DNA of 64,000 nucleotides from Eutreptiella sp. 'Long Island Sound 2002' (GCA_964036045.1 OZ038381.1:154770352-154834351), one strand, 5' to 3'. Positions 39,050 through 51,539 are shown, counted from the stretch's first letter. Program-made: numbers and translations. The notes: a model not told the origin generated them from the letters alone.

Positions 39050-40425
39050 AGCCGACCTAGCATTTTTTTCCCCAGTCTGATGCATTCCATCCGTCCTAAA
39101 GACCAAACTTTTGCTCCGTGCAACCCTTGCTGGTATACCAGGCATGTTTTATTTTTAGTTCGATGCATTCCATATGTCACAGACAACTAAATTCTACACC
39201 GTGGAACCCCTCCTGGTACACCAAGAATTTTTTTTTCAGTCGAATGCATTCCATATGTCCCAGGGACCTAAACTCTGCACCCTGCAACCCCTGCAAGTAC
39301 ACCATGAAATTTTGTTTTGTCGGATGTATTCCATTTGTCCCAGGGAACTAAATTCTACACCCTGCAACCCCTGGTGGTACACCAGCATTTTTTTTTAGTC
39401 TGATGCATTCCATATGTCCAAGGGGACCTGTATTCTGCAGCCTGCAACCCCTGCTAGTACACCATGAAATTTTTTTTAGTCTGATGCCTTCCATATGTCC
39501 CAGGGAACTCAATTCTACAACCTGCAACCCCTACTGGTACACCAGCATTTTTTTTTTAGTCTGATGCATTCCATATGTCCAAGGGACCTTAATTCTGCAA
39601 CTGCATCCCCTGCTGGTACACCACAAATTTTTTTTCAGTCTGATGCATTCCATATGTCCCAGGGACCTGAACTCTGCACCCTGCAACCCCTGCTGGTACA
39701 CGAGGAATTTTTTCTTTTAAGTCCGATAAACATCATATGTCCCAGGGAACAGATTGTTGCACCCTGCAACGCATGCTGGTACACTAGGAATTTTTTGTTT
39801 TAGTCTAATGCACTCCATATGTCCCAGGGAACTGAATTCTACACCCTGCAAGCCTTGCTGGTACACGAGGAATTTTTGTTTTTGGTCTGATGCCTTCAAT
39901 ATGTCCCACGAACCTGAATTCTGCACCCTGCAACCCCTGCTAGTACAGCACGAATTTTTTTTTTAGTCTGATGCACTCCATATGTCCCAGGGAACGACAT
40001 TCTACACCCTGCAACCCCTGTTGGTACACTAGGAATTTTTGTTTTTGGTCTGATGCCTTCAATATGTCCCAGGAACCTGAATTCTGCACCCTGCAACCAC
40101 TGCTGGTACACTAGGAATTTTTTTTTTATCTGATGCACTCCATATGTCCCAGGGAACTGACTTCTGCACACTGCAACCCCTTTTGGTACACTAGGAACTT
40201 TTTGTTTTAGTCTGATGCACTCCATATGTCCCAGGGAACTCCATTCTACCCCTTGCAATCCTTGCTGGTACACCAGGAAATTTTTTTTTAGTCTGATGCC
40301 TTCCATATGTCTCAGGAACCTGAATTCTGCACCCTGCATCCCCTGTTGGTACACCACGAATTTTATATTTTTAGTCTGATGCATTCCGTATGTCCCAGGG
40401 AGCTGAATTCTTCACCCATTTCACA
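39050..40425. repeat. Tandem array of about 17 copies of an 81-bp unit
   Basis: Each unit has the phrases tgatgcattccatatgtccc, agggaactgaattct, caccctgcaacccctg and ctggtacacca, then a T run of 7-10. Unit starts are near 39,080, 39,162, 39,242, 39,323, 39,402, 39,482, 39,561, 39,640, 39,728, 39,808, 39,890, 39,970, 40,050, 40,132, 40,216, 40,296 and 40,378. Later units partly alternate between cattcc, cactcc and ccttcc variants. ORFs across it are repeat artefacts. Confidence 0.92.
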
Positions 40426-40664
40426 CCCTAACATGTGGTTGTCCTTCTCATTCGTCAAATCTACGCATTATCACATTCTTGAACATTGGTATCCTTTCCC
40501 CTTCACAGGTTTGCAAGAGCATGACAAATGACTCATTTGAGCACCACTATTGTTGATGTACTACTCTAGGAAATCGTTGAGAACAAACACTTGGGTCGTA
40601 CCAATTCTGACATTTCTTCCACGTCCTGGTACGAAGTACGACATGGTCAAGTCTCGGTAGTTCT

Positions 40665-40684
40665 GCCCCCCCCCCCCCCCCCCC
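40665..40684. repeat. Poly-C run of 20
   Basis: Twenty consecutive C, the longest of many G/C homopolymers in the right half of the window. Confidence 0.9.
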
Positions 40685-40986
40685 GGTTCCACAAAGGTCT
40701 GTGAAGTCACATGTGTCAGCCATACACCTGCATCGTTTGATGCTCTTTTTGTTGGACAACCTTTTGGACCCCACACCGGAAAAATTGCATATTTTGCGAT
40801 GAAAACTGCCACATTGCAGAACATGAACGAGACCGAGTACACAGCAAAGCCACACACATTTCAGTGCTTCATGAATACCCGCTACCGTGCAAATCCTCAA
40901 GTGTCGCGGGATCATAACTTTTGTGTTGGGTGTTTGAATTAATAATAAGCAAAATTTCTGCCGCAGCATCGAAAATGGGCGAAAAT

Positions 40987-41252
40987 GGGTAAAAATCTTT
41001 TTTTGTTTGCCATTTTTTTGCGGAACGCATTTTTGCGTAGGGTGTTGGACCAAACATTAATTTTTTGCGGTTTCTTTTTTGCGTTTTGGGGATTGGGGTT
41101 GATTCATTTTGTTGCTACTGCCAGAAACCGTGCTTACCTTGGGGGGCAGGGGCAAAAATTATTTTATTTTTGTGATTTTTTTTGCGGAACCCATTTTTGC
41201 GTAAGGCATGAAGCCAATAGAGTAATTTTTGTTTTGCGTTTTATTTTTTTGC
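40987..41252. repeat. Two divergent direct copies of a T-rich unit
   Basis: The phrase tttttgcggaacgcatttttgcgtag near 41,017 recurs as tttttgcggaacccatttttgcgtaag near 41,178. Both are followed by similar ttttgcg-rich text, with about 160 bp between copies. Confidence 0.6.
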
Positions 41253-41289
41253 GGACTACAACACGTTGTGCCAGGAATTAATTATTTTC

Positions 41290-42369
41290 GCAAATCTCTA
41301 GGATTTGCACAGTATCTCCGCAACTGCTGGATGCAGCTGGCCTCAACGCCCGGTAATTTTTGGGGACCAGCATTTGTCACTACAATGTTGGGGCCTTCTT
41401 GAACTGCTGAAGAATATACTGGGCCCACACGTATGCATGAAAAGAATATTGTGAGTGGTCAAACACAAACAGTCATACAGAAATGTCATGAAAAAGCTGA
41501 AGTCATAAGGGGGTGGTCAATACAGGTGGACATATGCGGTCTTCGTAATCTGTGGCAGTGATCGCAATCCACTCTAAGCAAGACAAGAGGATTCAGAAAC
41601 ACCAGCAGTGTAATGTGGGACACACAATCCATTGAAGGGACTGCAGAAGGGCCATTGGTTATTCAGACGGGCATCCACAGAGCTACAGCACAGGGCTTTA
41701 CAAGAGATGCCCCTCGACACGTGCCTCAGGGGGGGGCAACCTGAAACTGCAAAACAAACCACTGCATTCGACGATGCGCCCTGCATATCTCGGAAGACAG
41801 CAGCTAATCGAGAACAAAGCATGCAGCATGTCGGGATTGTTGTTGAATTTTGTGTTGAAAGGGCAAGTGGTGATGAGGAGGCGCGGTTGTCAGTGATCAG
41901 CTGGGAAGGTTGGAAACAGACTGTCCAAGAAACCTCCATGTGGGACGGAGGGTGTGTGCCTGATGTTCTGTCACGTCGCGTGTTCGCATCATGGGATTTA
42001 AAGAAGAACTTTGTCGCTTTCAGTTAGCACTGAGGCTACCCCACATGGAAATCTCCCGAACCATCGTCACCAGAAGTCCTCCATTTGACCACGGATGGAC
42101 TTAATGCGTACCACTCCTGATAGAGCCGGGGAGGGATGGAAAGAGGGTAACAGAACGAAACCTGTGCCGTGAACCGGTGCTGTGGTACTCATACTGATGC
42201 AGTTACTTAGGCTCGACAGTTTTTCTGCACACACCCGGCCATTAAACAAGAAGGGCTGCCCCACCGGCGCCGCTAGCCTGCTCGGGCCGGACTGATGGGA
42301 AGCGGCAGGAACGAACAGAGCAATCCACAGACAACAACTGCCATTGGATTGCACCCCGCCACCCCCAGT
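41290..42369. other. Unassigned stretch with overlapping ORFs on both strands
   Basis: Opposite-strand ORFs at 41,632-42,027 (+) and 41,939-41,574 (-) have no motif I recognise. Neither shows splice sites or a convincing start. No gene is called. Confidence 0.4.
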
Positions 42370-42480
42370 TTGTGTTGTGTTGCGTTGTGTTGTGTTGTGT
42401 TGTGTTGTGTTGTGTTGTGTTGTGTTGTGTTGTGTTGTGTTGTGTTGTGTTGTGTTGTGTTGTGTTGTGTGTTGTGTTGT
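42370..42480. repeat. (TGTGT)n microsatellite
   Basis: About 22 copies of a 5-bp unit with one C interruption near 42,383. ORFs with TTQHN-type repeats are translations of it. Confidence 0.95.
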
Positions 42481-43466
42481 GATGCAAACACATTGCCCAA
42501 ATCTTGTATTGATGAGGTGCACAACGCATAGGCGGGACATAGTAGTAGCATGAGAGAAAACATCTCAAAGAGTGCCTGGCCTGAGAGAGCTTGGAGAAAA
42601 ATGTCGCTCACATCTTGGGGATGTAGGAAAGCACCAAACATAGACAGAAATCAAATGCGTGTGCCAGTGCTGGCGTGCATGCGAGCAAGCAAATGTGAGA
42701 TACCATGTAGCACACTCGAAAATTGTCCGAGGACATTGAGACAGAGGACATCTGGACTCTTGGTAATTGGATTCAGACACCCCTTGAGTTGTGGCATGAG
42801 GTCTGTCATGTACATCCTTGGCCCGAATGGGTCAGTTTATCGATCAGTAATTCGGGCACCATTCCCCTCTGCCAACCCGTGGATAATGGATCAGGTGACA
42901 CACGACGCTGTGCTGTGCCCCCCCCCCCCCCCAACTTATCAATGGATGCGCAGTATTCTCTGTGAACGCATGTGCTGTTGAGCACTGCACCACGCTATGA
43001 ATGCTCGGAAGCGCGTTAGGGGTGCCTGTCCCATATCCTGTCTTCCTGCAGGGACACCTCCAGCACCAAAGCCTCAATATTCTCTGTGCCTTCCGACCTC
43101 ACAACCCCTGAAAAAAACACGGGTGACTTCTGGAGCGTGAAAGGGATGGGGGTCAGCCACAGGCCGTGTGGCGGGTTGCGCACAAACTGCATCTTCAACC
43201 AGCCACAACAAGGGGGCAAGGCGTCGGACCTGTTCTGGTACTCCCTTCAGGGCCGTTTGTTTAAAAGGGTGCCCCTTGTTGTACAGCATGGCTGCCTGTT
43301 GCAGTGGGTTTGAGGTAAACATGCGGCCAGCTCCGTTCACTGGCTCATGGGGAGGGTGCGCACCCTGTAGGGGATGTGACGGCCAGATAGCGGCACCTGT
43401 AGACGTCTCACTCAGGTGGCAACAGGACCGCCTCATTCGTGTCGATGATCACGGCACTGAGATGTA
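42481..43466. other. Unassigned stretch, weak minus-strand coding potential
   Basis: Minus-strand frames at 43,436-43,074 and 43,219-43,016 read like protein in adjacent frames but have no recognisable domain. A C run lies at 42,918-42,932. It could hold decayed exons. Confidence 0.35.
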
Positions 43467-43787
43467 TTACCAGAACCGGTGTGTTTGTGAACGAACTCTC
43501 ACTGACTCTAAATCTGCGGAGTTGGAGGAGTAAGAAGAGTTTGAGGAGTTGGAGTCAGAGCTGGAAGTGAAAGTAGAGTCGTAAGCGTCCCAGAAACCAA
43601 ACAGGAGTGCATTGGGCTGGAGGATGGTGGTCGCCAGCTCCGATTGTCTCAGGTTCCTGAGGCTGGGGCTCTTCCATTGATGAGGCACCCTCACTTCACG
43701 ACGCTTCCCTTTGTCTGCCCTCTCGCTACGAAGCTCACGGGTCCCTCGCCTTACGTCCGTCCACGTGGCACACACAAGTAAATCCAT
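43467..43787 (-). CDS. Unknown serine-rich ORF, possible exon
   Basis: The second half contains FGFWDAYDSTFTSSS followed by S/N-rich repeats, in frame to 43,467. A possible donor (GTGAGAG) follows the DLES codons. It lies only 14 bp after the stop of the glycosidase-like gene and may simply be its 3' UTR. No family is recognised. Confidence 0.2.
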   Translation of the reverse strand: MDLLVCATWTDVRRGTRELRSERADKGKRREVRVPHQWKSPSLRNLRQSELATTILQPNALLFGFWDAYDSTFTSSSDSNSSNSSYSSNSADLESVRVRSQTHRFW

Positions 43788-43801
43788 TCACGAGGACCCT
43801 C

Positions 43802-45937
43802 TTACTGGGGGTCCCCTGTGCGCACGACCCTCCCCGTAAATGTGTTGCAGTCAAACTGCACCGCAGCCTTCGTCCATTCCCGCACAAACACGCCGGTCCC
43901 CGGGGCAGTCTCGGCACAGACCCCACGTGGCACCCCATAATCCACGTCCATTTCCGGGGGCCTCCAGTACGGCACCGGGTCCCCTGGGGTGTCCGGGGAA
44001 TCGGCGCAGTCGATCCAGCTGTACCCCAGCCACGCAAAGGGCCCCCGCAGCAACAGGAACGCCGCGAGGTCCTGCTGCCACGCGGGCAGCGGCGTGATCT
44101 GACTTGTGCACGTGACGTTGAATGGGGCGTAGTGGCACGGGAATTGAGGGCCGCACGCGCAGCGGGTCACGCCATACATCAGGGGTCTGCCTGCCCACGG
44201 CGCGGCCGGGCCGCAGGCCCAGCGCAGGTCTGCAGTACACGTCGCGGGTTTGACCAGAGGCCCGGCGTTGGCCGCGGAGTTGCCCATGAGCTGCCAATTG
44301 TAGGCCCCCGCGGCCAAAATGGCGCGTTGCACGGCCCTCATATTGGCGGCCCAGCCCTCGTGCAGCTGATGACCGTCCGCAGGGGACAGCCCCATGTCTG
44401 CCACGGCGTGCGGGTCCATCTCAGAGGGCATTCCCCGGGCCCACGCGTCGTCGATGTACACCCCGTCGACGTTCGGGTTCAGTACGCCGTTGGCGGACGC
44501 AACATATTCCCGGACCAAGAAGTCCGTCAGCATCGACCCATTGCGGTGGTCAAAGGCGTACTCACCGCACGGGTGTGTGCCGCAGTCGCACGGCGCGCCG
44601 CATGCGCCGTCGCCCTTGGGGTACCCCGGGGTCTGCACTTGGTCATGGTATAGATCAGAGCACTTGGGGGGCGTAAAGTTGTGGTCACACTGCGGCGAAT
44701 GGTACTGCCCCTAAATCCAGGGAGAAGAGGATGGTGCATGGGTGATGAGGGGGCAAAGTGGCCTTGACATTGCCGCGGGTTTCTAGGACGGCTCATGCGC
44801 CTGGGCCATGCCAGTCCCCCACAGACGGACAGACGGGGGGCATCGCGACAACTGCACATTCACGCAGATGTCAGCTCAGATCTCAACGGATGCGCTTTGA
44901 TGGTGGCGCCCGACAACGGGCGGCACAAATTAAAGGAGTGCATACAAACGCTACACAACGCTTTGTGACTGCTGCGGGCGTCTGGGATGTGTCTGACGGT
45001 CATCGCATGGCTTGTCTTGGGTGAACAAGGACACGCGGGCTGCGTCGGACCGGAGCCCGTGAGGGCAGAACCTGAAAGTGCAAGGCCCGGTTTCTTGTTT
45101 CAGTTGTCATAGCCATGACCATCAGACACGCCAAAACCCACAGCAGTCGTACCGCGCAGTCCGTAGGGGTCTTGAATGGTCTTCCATTCCCCTTCCCTAT
45201 GCCTTCAACGTGTTATACCCGTTGCATGGCACCACCACCGCACATCAGTGTACAGCGTAGTAGCTCAGCCCGACCGCTTCGGCGCGCAGGCGTCTGGGGT
45301 ACAGCTGCTTGACAACGCCAATAACACGCGCGTCGGGTCGCTGGTGATGCTCGGAGCCCTGAGTCTCAACATTCGGCATCAACGCTTTGAGGCGAACATA
45401 CAGCGGGCGGACCCTGTGACCCTGTCCCCCCATTTTACACAGCTCCGTCCCACATCGACCACATCGCTGAAGGGGACGGGGCGATACCTTCCGGCGCGGA
45501 TCAAACTTCAGGAAGAAGCCGGAGTACTGCGGGTCATCAAGCTTTTGGCGTACAGACGTGAACCAGGGCAGGGCTTTGACAAGGTTCCGGTAAACCCATA
45601 CCTTCGCGTGCGGGCAGTCGGACTTGCGCAAGCAGCCTCTTGGGAAGGGGCACGCCGTGGGACATGCAGCGGCCTTCCTCCGCTTCGCCTGCTCCACAAG
45701 ACGCTCCTCACAGTCCATAGGGTGGCCCTGGGCCCACAGCTGCTTTGCGTTGCTCCAATCGTAATCTACAATGCCAAACTTGCTAATCACGTCCTCTGAG
45801 CCCATCCACGAAGTGAAGTTGCAGGGCATAACGATGGTGGACTGGGACATATTGTATGTGGGCTGCCATTGCGGGACTGTAGGTGGCAGCTGGGTCCCCG
45901 CCAGAGGGACCAGGGCTGCAACTATGAGGCCCCACAT
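43802..45937 (-). CDS. Secreted glycoside-hydrolase-like protein, two exons (452 aa)
   Basis: Exon 1 is 45,937-45,488 and exon 2 is 44,710-43,802; the 777-bp intron has GTATCG at its donor and ATTTAG at its acceptor, both phase 0. The join KFDPRRK/GQYHSP reads smoothly. The N-terminus is a signal peptide (MWGLIVAALVPLAGTQ). Motifs include PTYNMS, DYDWSNAKQLW, MDCEERL, VYRNLVKALPWF, CSDLYHDQ, FDHRNGS and NVDGVYIDDAW. The DD pair (residues 237-238) lies after a beta-strand as in TIM-barrel glycosidases. I associate this family with microalgae; substrate unknown. Many cysteines and NxS/T sites fit an extracellular protein. Confidence 0.75.
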
Positions 45938-48240
45938 TGTGACCCCAACAGAACTAAGAAACAGAAGATGCGGTTCGAAATCATTATTGTGAGGCTCTGC
46001 ATGTTTGATTCCAGATACACGGCTGGGTCACAGGGGGGGAGGGAGGAGGGGGGCTCCTCACTTTATGATGCAACAGCCCCGCCCTCCCTGAACTAAAAGG
46101 GGCCTTTCAGGCCTTCAGGGTTGCGCTTCCCAAAATATACATGAAAAATGATCGCTGTGCCATGCTGATCAATTTGAGGTTCATGTGTTGGGGAGAGAAA
46201 CTTTGCGGGGGGGGGGGGGGGTTGAAGCCATTCAATCATGCTCCGAAGTCCTAGAATTACTGCCAGCAATGTTCATCAATGCCGCAAACTGCCTGCTTGC
46301 AACGGTTCGTGCTAATGAAACCAAACTGCAACTTGCAAACTGCTGGAGCCGATCTGACTAGCATCAGATGTGCGCCCGCAGCCGCGCACTTGCACCGCTC
46401 TTCGATGTACAGGGGTGCAGAACCCATTGCCTCTGGCGTTTTGAAGGTGGGTCTTCATCAGTGCTGGACGTGAATCCATCGGCAAAAGAGACGCCACTGG
46501 ATTACGAATCATTCCCTGAGTCCACCCTGTGGTCTCTCCCTGTATTCGCACTCATATCCCCTTTGAAGTGCTCACGAGACTTTTCTTCCAAGCCCACATG
46601 TCCCTGACCTCTTTGACCTCTTTGTCACAATGCACTGGTGTTCACGACCCCCACGACCTACGCACCGCCTCAATATTAGCTTGCTCGTTACCTCACATCT
46701 TGCAACTCAGCCCATGATGTTCCTTGCTTTTCGGGCACCCGTATCGGTTGGAGCACACAGTACTCGTCCATCAGCAGACCACCTGCTACACTCTGCCTGT
46801 GATACACCATTTGTTGCATCCTGTGAGCGATGGAAATACACCAACTCCCACCCTGAGTTCAGTCATCTTGCATTTGACCGCCAGGGATGTGCTGTCGCAT
46901 TTAAGTTTCTCTCGTGTGGCGCATACAGTGTCGTAGGCTTACAGGCCAGTGCTCTCTAATATCGGTGCAGCGCTGGTCACTCACCCAAACACGACCAGTA
47001 AATCACCCTACTTTCATTGCAGTCCACACAAGGCATCGCAATGTGATTTTCGAAAATTTTCGAAAATTTCTGGCTGTAAGTACGTTGTAGGTGATGAGAC
47101 GTGATGCAGCGTTCTGGGGGCTACTATATATATCAATTTGTTGCCAAATGGATTGTTGCTTTAGAACGTTGGGCCTCAGCGATGGAGACCCATTATTCTG
47201 ATTTGTTTACGCAGGTTGGGCCCATTTTTGGCCAGGACCCGAACATGCTGTGCAAGGTGGTTTTCCCACGAGCAGGATTTTCTGTGCCCAAATTACAGGA
47301 ATGGGCAAGTGTATGCAAAATCTACCCATTCCTCTCGTCTCTCTTTGGGAATCTCAATATGGTGGAGGGTATGTAGGCTTTTGGCTGCTCCCCATTTTGG
47401 GCATCTTGATGTGTATCGGGCTCCTCAAGGTACCCTACCCACAAGTTGTTTTCACCACACCAAAAACGATCTTGTCAATCTTTGCCTACAACACACAGAT
47501 CACAAAAAAAAACCCACCAAATTCCTTAGCAAGACCACAATATCAAGGACCATTGAAGGGATGGCACCTGTGTCGCAGTGCAGTAGATGTCTTGCCCCAG
47601 CTGCAGCCAATGTCAAGCTATTGACAACAAAAGATATTTAACTCCAGCCATACGACATATCTCTGCTGTATCGGGCCGACACTCTAAGAAGAGTGTGCAT
47701 TATGGTGCCATATCCTTTGCCATACGGGGGTCCCAAAAGCACAGTGGGGTGCACACAAATGGCCACAGAACCTCCGCCGCATCAGCTCGTCTGTGTGGTT
47801 GTCTCAAAATGGTGTGAAGCAACCCATGAATGCACAGTGTACACCAATCAGCCTATGCACTGCCCTTGCTGCCACAATGCAGAACGGCTGCATATGCTAC
47901 CAAGCCGGGGCACCTCAGGCGCAGGGGCCATCTCTGATATGATACGTGTAAACAGAGGACTAGAATCATTCCTGTCGATTGCTGAGAAGAATGTCCCAAG
48001 GGTGAGATCTACAGCTAGACCAGGATCAATTTTAACGGACACGAAAACTGGGGCCGGTGGCTAGGAACACTTTCTAGCGCTAATGATGGAAGGAAAATTC
48101 ACCGAAAGAAATAGTTCAAATAGTTCAATTATTTCTTCCCACTTATGCTCCCTCACAAAGAGTGGTACACATAAGGTGGAGAAACCTGCATCTTAGATTC
48201 AAAACGAGAGACCGTTGACTGTTATCCAAATTCTGTGGCT
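45938..48240. other. Region without a recognised gene
   Basis: Contains a G run (46,207-46,221), a short palindromic ttttcgaaaattttcgaaaa near 47,052 and plus-strand ORFs at 47,104-47,376 and 47,693-48,064. The latter has a CPCC motif, but no family is recognised and no splice structure stands out. Confidence 0.4.
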
Positions 48241-48584
48241 CTCAGGCCATGGATGGCCTCTATGGCTTGGTAGAAGTTGCTTTGGTGCTTTTCACCCTTG
48301 GGCCCCGGCAAGCTGGCTCAATCACTGACCCTCAGGAACGGATATCATACCGGTCCTGCCCCGCGCGTCCATTGCCACTGAGTGTGGCCAGTTTTCCAGG
48401 ACGGGAGTACCCCCTCCCCCTTGCACAAGCACGGCTGTGGTCCCAGAAAACCAAGCAAAACAGCTATACAACGCCAACCTCATGCTTAGATAACAGCAAA
48501 AAGCGCACGCAGCGATGCTCTCCCCAAACCTTACCCAAAGCATGGTCCACTGCGCAAGCAACATCCCGCATACTCTGACTGTCC

Positions 48585-48770
48585 TCATTGGCTGCGAGGA
48601 GCATTAGGTGCTGTGGAATAGAAGCCCTTTCCAATCTTCCCCCTCATGTCAAGCAATTGGACATGCTTGCCCTTTGGTGTCAGGTGTGGGGCAGGCTTCG
48701 CGGCAGGTTTAGGAATCGGTTTGGGCTTCCTGTTCTTTGGCTTATAGCTATCATCCACAATATCCTGCAT
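48585..48770 (-). CDS. Possible C-terminal exon of an unknown lysine/proline-rich protein
   Basis: Short frame rich in K and P (KPKNRKPKPIPKPAAKPAP) ending in TGA. It may continue upstream through an in-frame CTATACTTC segment. No homology is recognised. Confidence 0.2.
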   Translation of the reverse strand: MQDIVDDSYKPKNRKPKPIPKPAAKPAPHLTPKGKHVQLLDMRGKIGKGFYSTAPNAPRSQ

Positions 48771-49431
48771 GAAGTATAGCTCGCACTCAAAATGTGTGGT
48801 AGAATGATGTCAATGAACAATCAAAGTCATGAGTGAGCCCCTCTCTCGTTGTACAATCACCTCATGAACACCCAATCTTACACTTGGGACCACAAAAACA
48901 ATGGTCCCAAAGAGTCCTGAAAACAAAGTAGCCGATAAAGGTCCTGCACGCTGTGCGTACAGGGGTCAGCGCAGAAGCAGGACGTGGCAGAGCCATTGTG
49001 CCGCCCCCCAAGCCTCACCCTTAGTGTACACGGCGCGAGAGAAGGACCCGCACCAAGGGCTCAGGTGTCCTCGCTGTTAGCCCTTCCGTGCCCCTTGCCC
49101 GGAGTGTCCGAACCTCTCAGGGGCGCTGGCGCTCCCTCCTGTTCCTCATCCCTGGGCGACGTCACAGCGGCCACCCTGGTAAAGCCCAAAGCGAAAAGGC
49201 CGCACGCTGCGGCTGGGTGCTGACGTCCTTGGGTAGGCGCTCTGCCTACCATGTTGGACCCTGCAACCCCCTGACCCCGCTTGGACTTGCTAGGGGTGGA
49301 GAGCCCCAGCGACCCGGCTGGCACCGGTCGCTTGCCCGCGGCCGTCGGCCGGCGACTCGCTGTGGGCCGGCTGGGCTCTCCCTACCCCCCCCCCTGCGGG
49401 ACTGCTGCCTGGCTGCCCCCCTGTGCCGACT

Positions 49432-50120
49432 ATGGAGCGGACCGCCAGTGGCGGTCTGTCGGCGCTGCAGCGGGTCCCCCAGGGCTTGGCAGTGTCTGGG
49501 CCTGTGCTCCACGAGGCCCTCAGCTGGAGGAACGGCGTGAGTGCCCCGCTCTGGCGGTCCCCCCACCTCCACTGGGACGAGGGCGTGCAGCCCGACATGG
49601 TGGCCCCTCTACTAGCGCCCCTCTGGGACCAGGGTCCCCTCCCCGTCCGCCGTGGCGGGGCCCCCACCCCTCAGGCCTGGACCCGCGCGCCGCAACGCCG
49701 GGTGCTCCTGATCGAGGGGCAGGACGATGTGGCAGAAGGATCCGGGGGCCGCTGCGTGGGTGTCACCCATGACGGCACCCTCCTGTGCCTCCTCCGGGGC
49801 AACCGGTCCCTCGCCATGCCCCCGGACCAGTATGCGGCGGCCTGTGCGGTGCTGACCTCGATCCCCAGGGTATATGCCCTGTGGTATGCAGTATTACTTG
49901 CCCCAGGGGGAACCGAGCTGCACCTGTAGCACCAGTACCCCCGCGCGGGGGGGGGGGGGGGATGCCACCGCGCGGGCGTGGTTTGCCACCCGCGAGCTCG
50001 TGCGGGCGTGGCGACAGCGCCACAGAGTGCAGGTCGTCTTTCACACGCCTAGACCCAGGTGTGCAGGCCCCTGGCAGACGGCCACCAGAGCCCTGACGCC
50101 CCCCCTACCCGGGAGGGGGG
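49432..50120 (+). pseudogene. Decayed ORF, possibly RNase H-like
   Basis: ATG 49,432 opens a frame to UAG 49,927-49,929. It includes VLLIEGQDD, then GGRCVGVTHDG and DQYAAACAVL, followed by YALWYAVLLAPG. After the UAG and a G run at about 49,949-49,962, the next frame continues with ATRELVRAWRQRHRVQVVFHTP. The order of strands and helices resembles RNase H domains of retroelements, but the acidic active-site residues are not clearly kept. If real, it is broken by the UAG and by a length change in the G run. Confidence 0.25.
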
Positions 50121-51530
50121 CCCAGCCCCCCCCCCCCCCCCCCCGCCCGCAGATGCGGACGGGGTATGCATCGCATGCATGGCCGGCTGATATGCAGAGC
50201 CGTCGGGATAGCCATGGAGCACCCCCTAGGCGGCCTGTGAGCCTCAAGATCGGCTCTCAAATCAAATCAAATCAAATCCCCTTGTGCCCCCCCCCCCCCC
50301 GGGTGGGGGCTCCGCTTCCGTTGGCGGCACCGTTGTGGCCGTCCCTTCCTCTTCCGGTACCCGTCCGTCAGCTCAAAATCAAACGCCAGTTTGGCATATA
50401 GTACCTTGCCCGCCGCCCACTGTAGGCACCGAGCCCAACGAAGGATGTCAGCTCCCACTTCCAACCCCTTGGCAGTCCTAGCCCCCAAAAGTCCTGAAAA
50501 CAGCAGTTCAATGCCCACATCGTGCTTAGACAAAGCCGCGCTTACGCAAAGGGGGGGGGGGGTACATGGTAGACCCTTCTTATTACAGGGTCAAAAATAT
50601 GCGCAAAAGTCAAGCAGGCAAAGTCAAAGTGTGGAGTGCAGTAGCATAGCCCAGCCCTACAACGGCGTGTAAACCACTGTCTCCCATATTGTCATATTAG
50701 GGGGGGAGGGGGGGTGTTTGCCTGGCGCACGCCTAGCATGCTACTTTTGCATTTCCTATCCCAACATATCAACGGCAACAATTACCTTGTAAACATGCAA
50801 CGCATACTTAGAATTCCTCGGGTCAGCACTCCATATGCCACCAATGGAACTGATGGGCATGGAGTCCGTGAAATGTGTCATACAGAATGGAAAATGGGGA
50901 CAATGGTTGAAAGGATTCAACCTATCAGCCCAGCGAATTTCTTGTACAACATGGTTAAGATATTCATGAACACAAGCGGCGCAGCGCTTTGATGCCAAGC
51001 CGCCTCCGAACACCCTTTGGTGCCCGACATGAAAACACCGCTTTTTGCGGGTGGGTATCCTCAACCACAAAGGGGCCGGTCCATATCCCCAACAGCAAAG
51101 GGGCCATGCAAAAAGTATGGATTAGGGCTCTGTATCATCTGTCCCTAAAAGATGTCCAGCGCACACCTAGGGCACTAGCGCTCCCCCTAGAGCTCCAAAA
51201 TCAGAGTGTGCAATGCAGCGGCATCCTTCAGCCCTGCAAGGGCTTGCACACCACTGGCTCCACGTTGTTGACCCCAGGATCCAACGTGTGAGTATGCAGT
51301 GCAGTGACTTATACTTCAGCCCTGAAAGGGCTTGTGTTGGGCAAGTGCAACGCTCTGTGATGACTCGGTGAATTGCCATGAAGGCAACAAAATCGTTCCG
51401 TTGCAACGATTTGCCTTTCACTGTCTTTCGCAATGTCTTATTCCACGATGCCACTGCTGCGGCATCAACAAGGGGGTATGGCCTCACCCGCTCCCCGTTG
51501 TGCCCCCCCCCTTTTTTTTACTTCTCCCCC
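50121..51530. repeat. Dispersed short repeats and poly-C/G runs
   Basis: C runs near 50,129-50,143 and 50,287-50,300, a G run near 50,549-50,561, (AAATC)4 near 50,262 and three copies of a motif of about 58 bp around 50,626-50,690, 51,206-51,262 and 51,290-51,340. The last two hold AGCCCT-GCA-AGGGCT and AGCCCT-GAA-AGGGCT hairpins. Minus-strand ORFs at 51,070-50,756 and 51,487-51,167 are of unknown status. Confidence 0.45.
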
Positions 51531-51539
51531 CGATGAAAA

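Noticed and set aside
39118-40384. ORFs across the 81-bp array
   Set aside because: They arise from a repeat of 81 bp, a multiple of three, which keeps frames open by chance.
42067-42641. ORFs with TTQHN repeats
   Set aside because: They translate the pentanucleotide microsatellite in all three frames; not a gene.
45176-45799. 207-aa plus-strand ORF opposite the glycosidase-like exon 1
   Set aside because: The minus strand has signal peptide, family motifs and matching splice sites.
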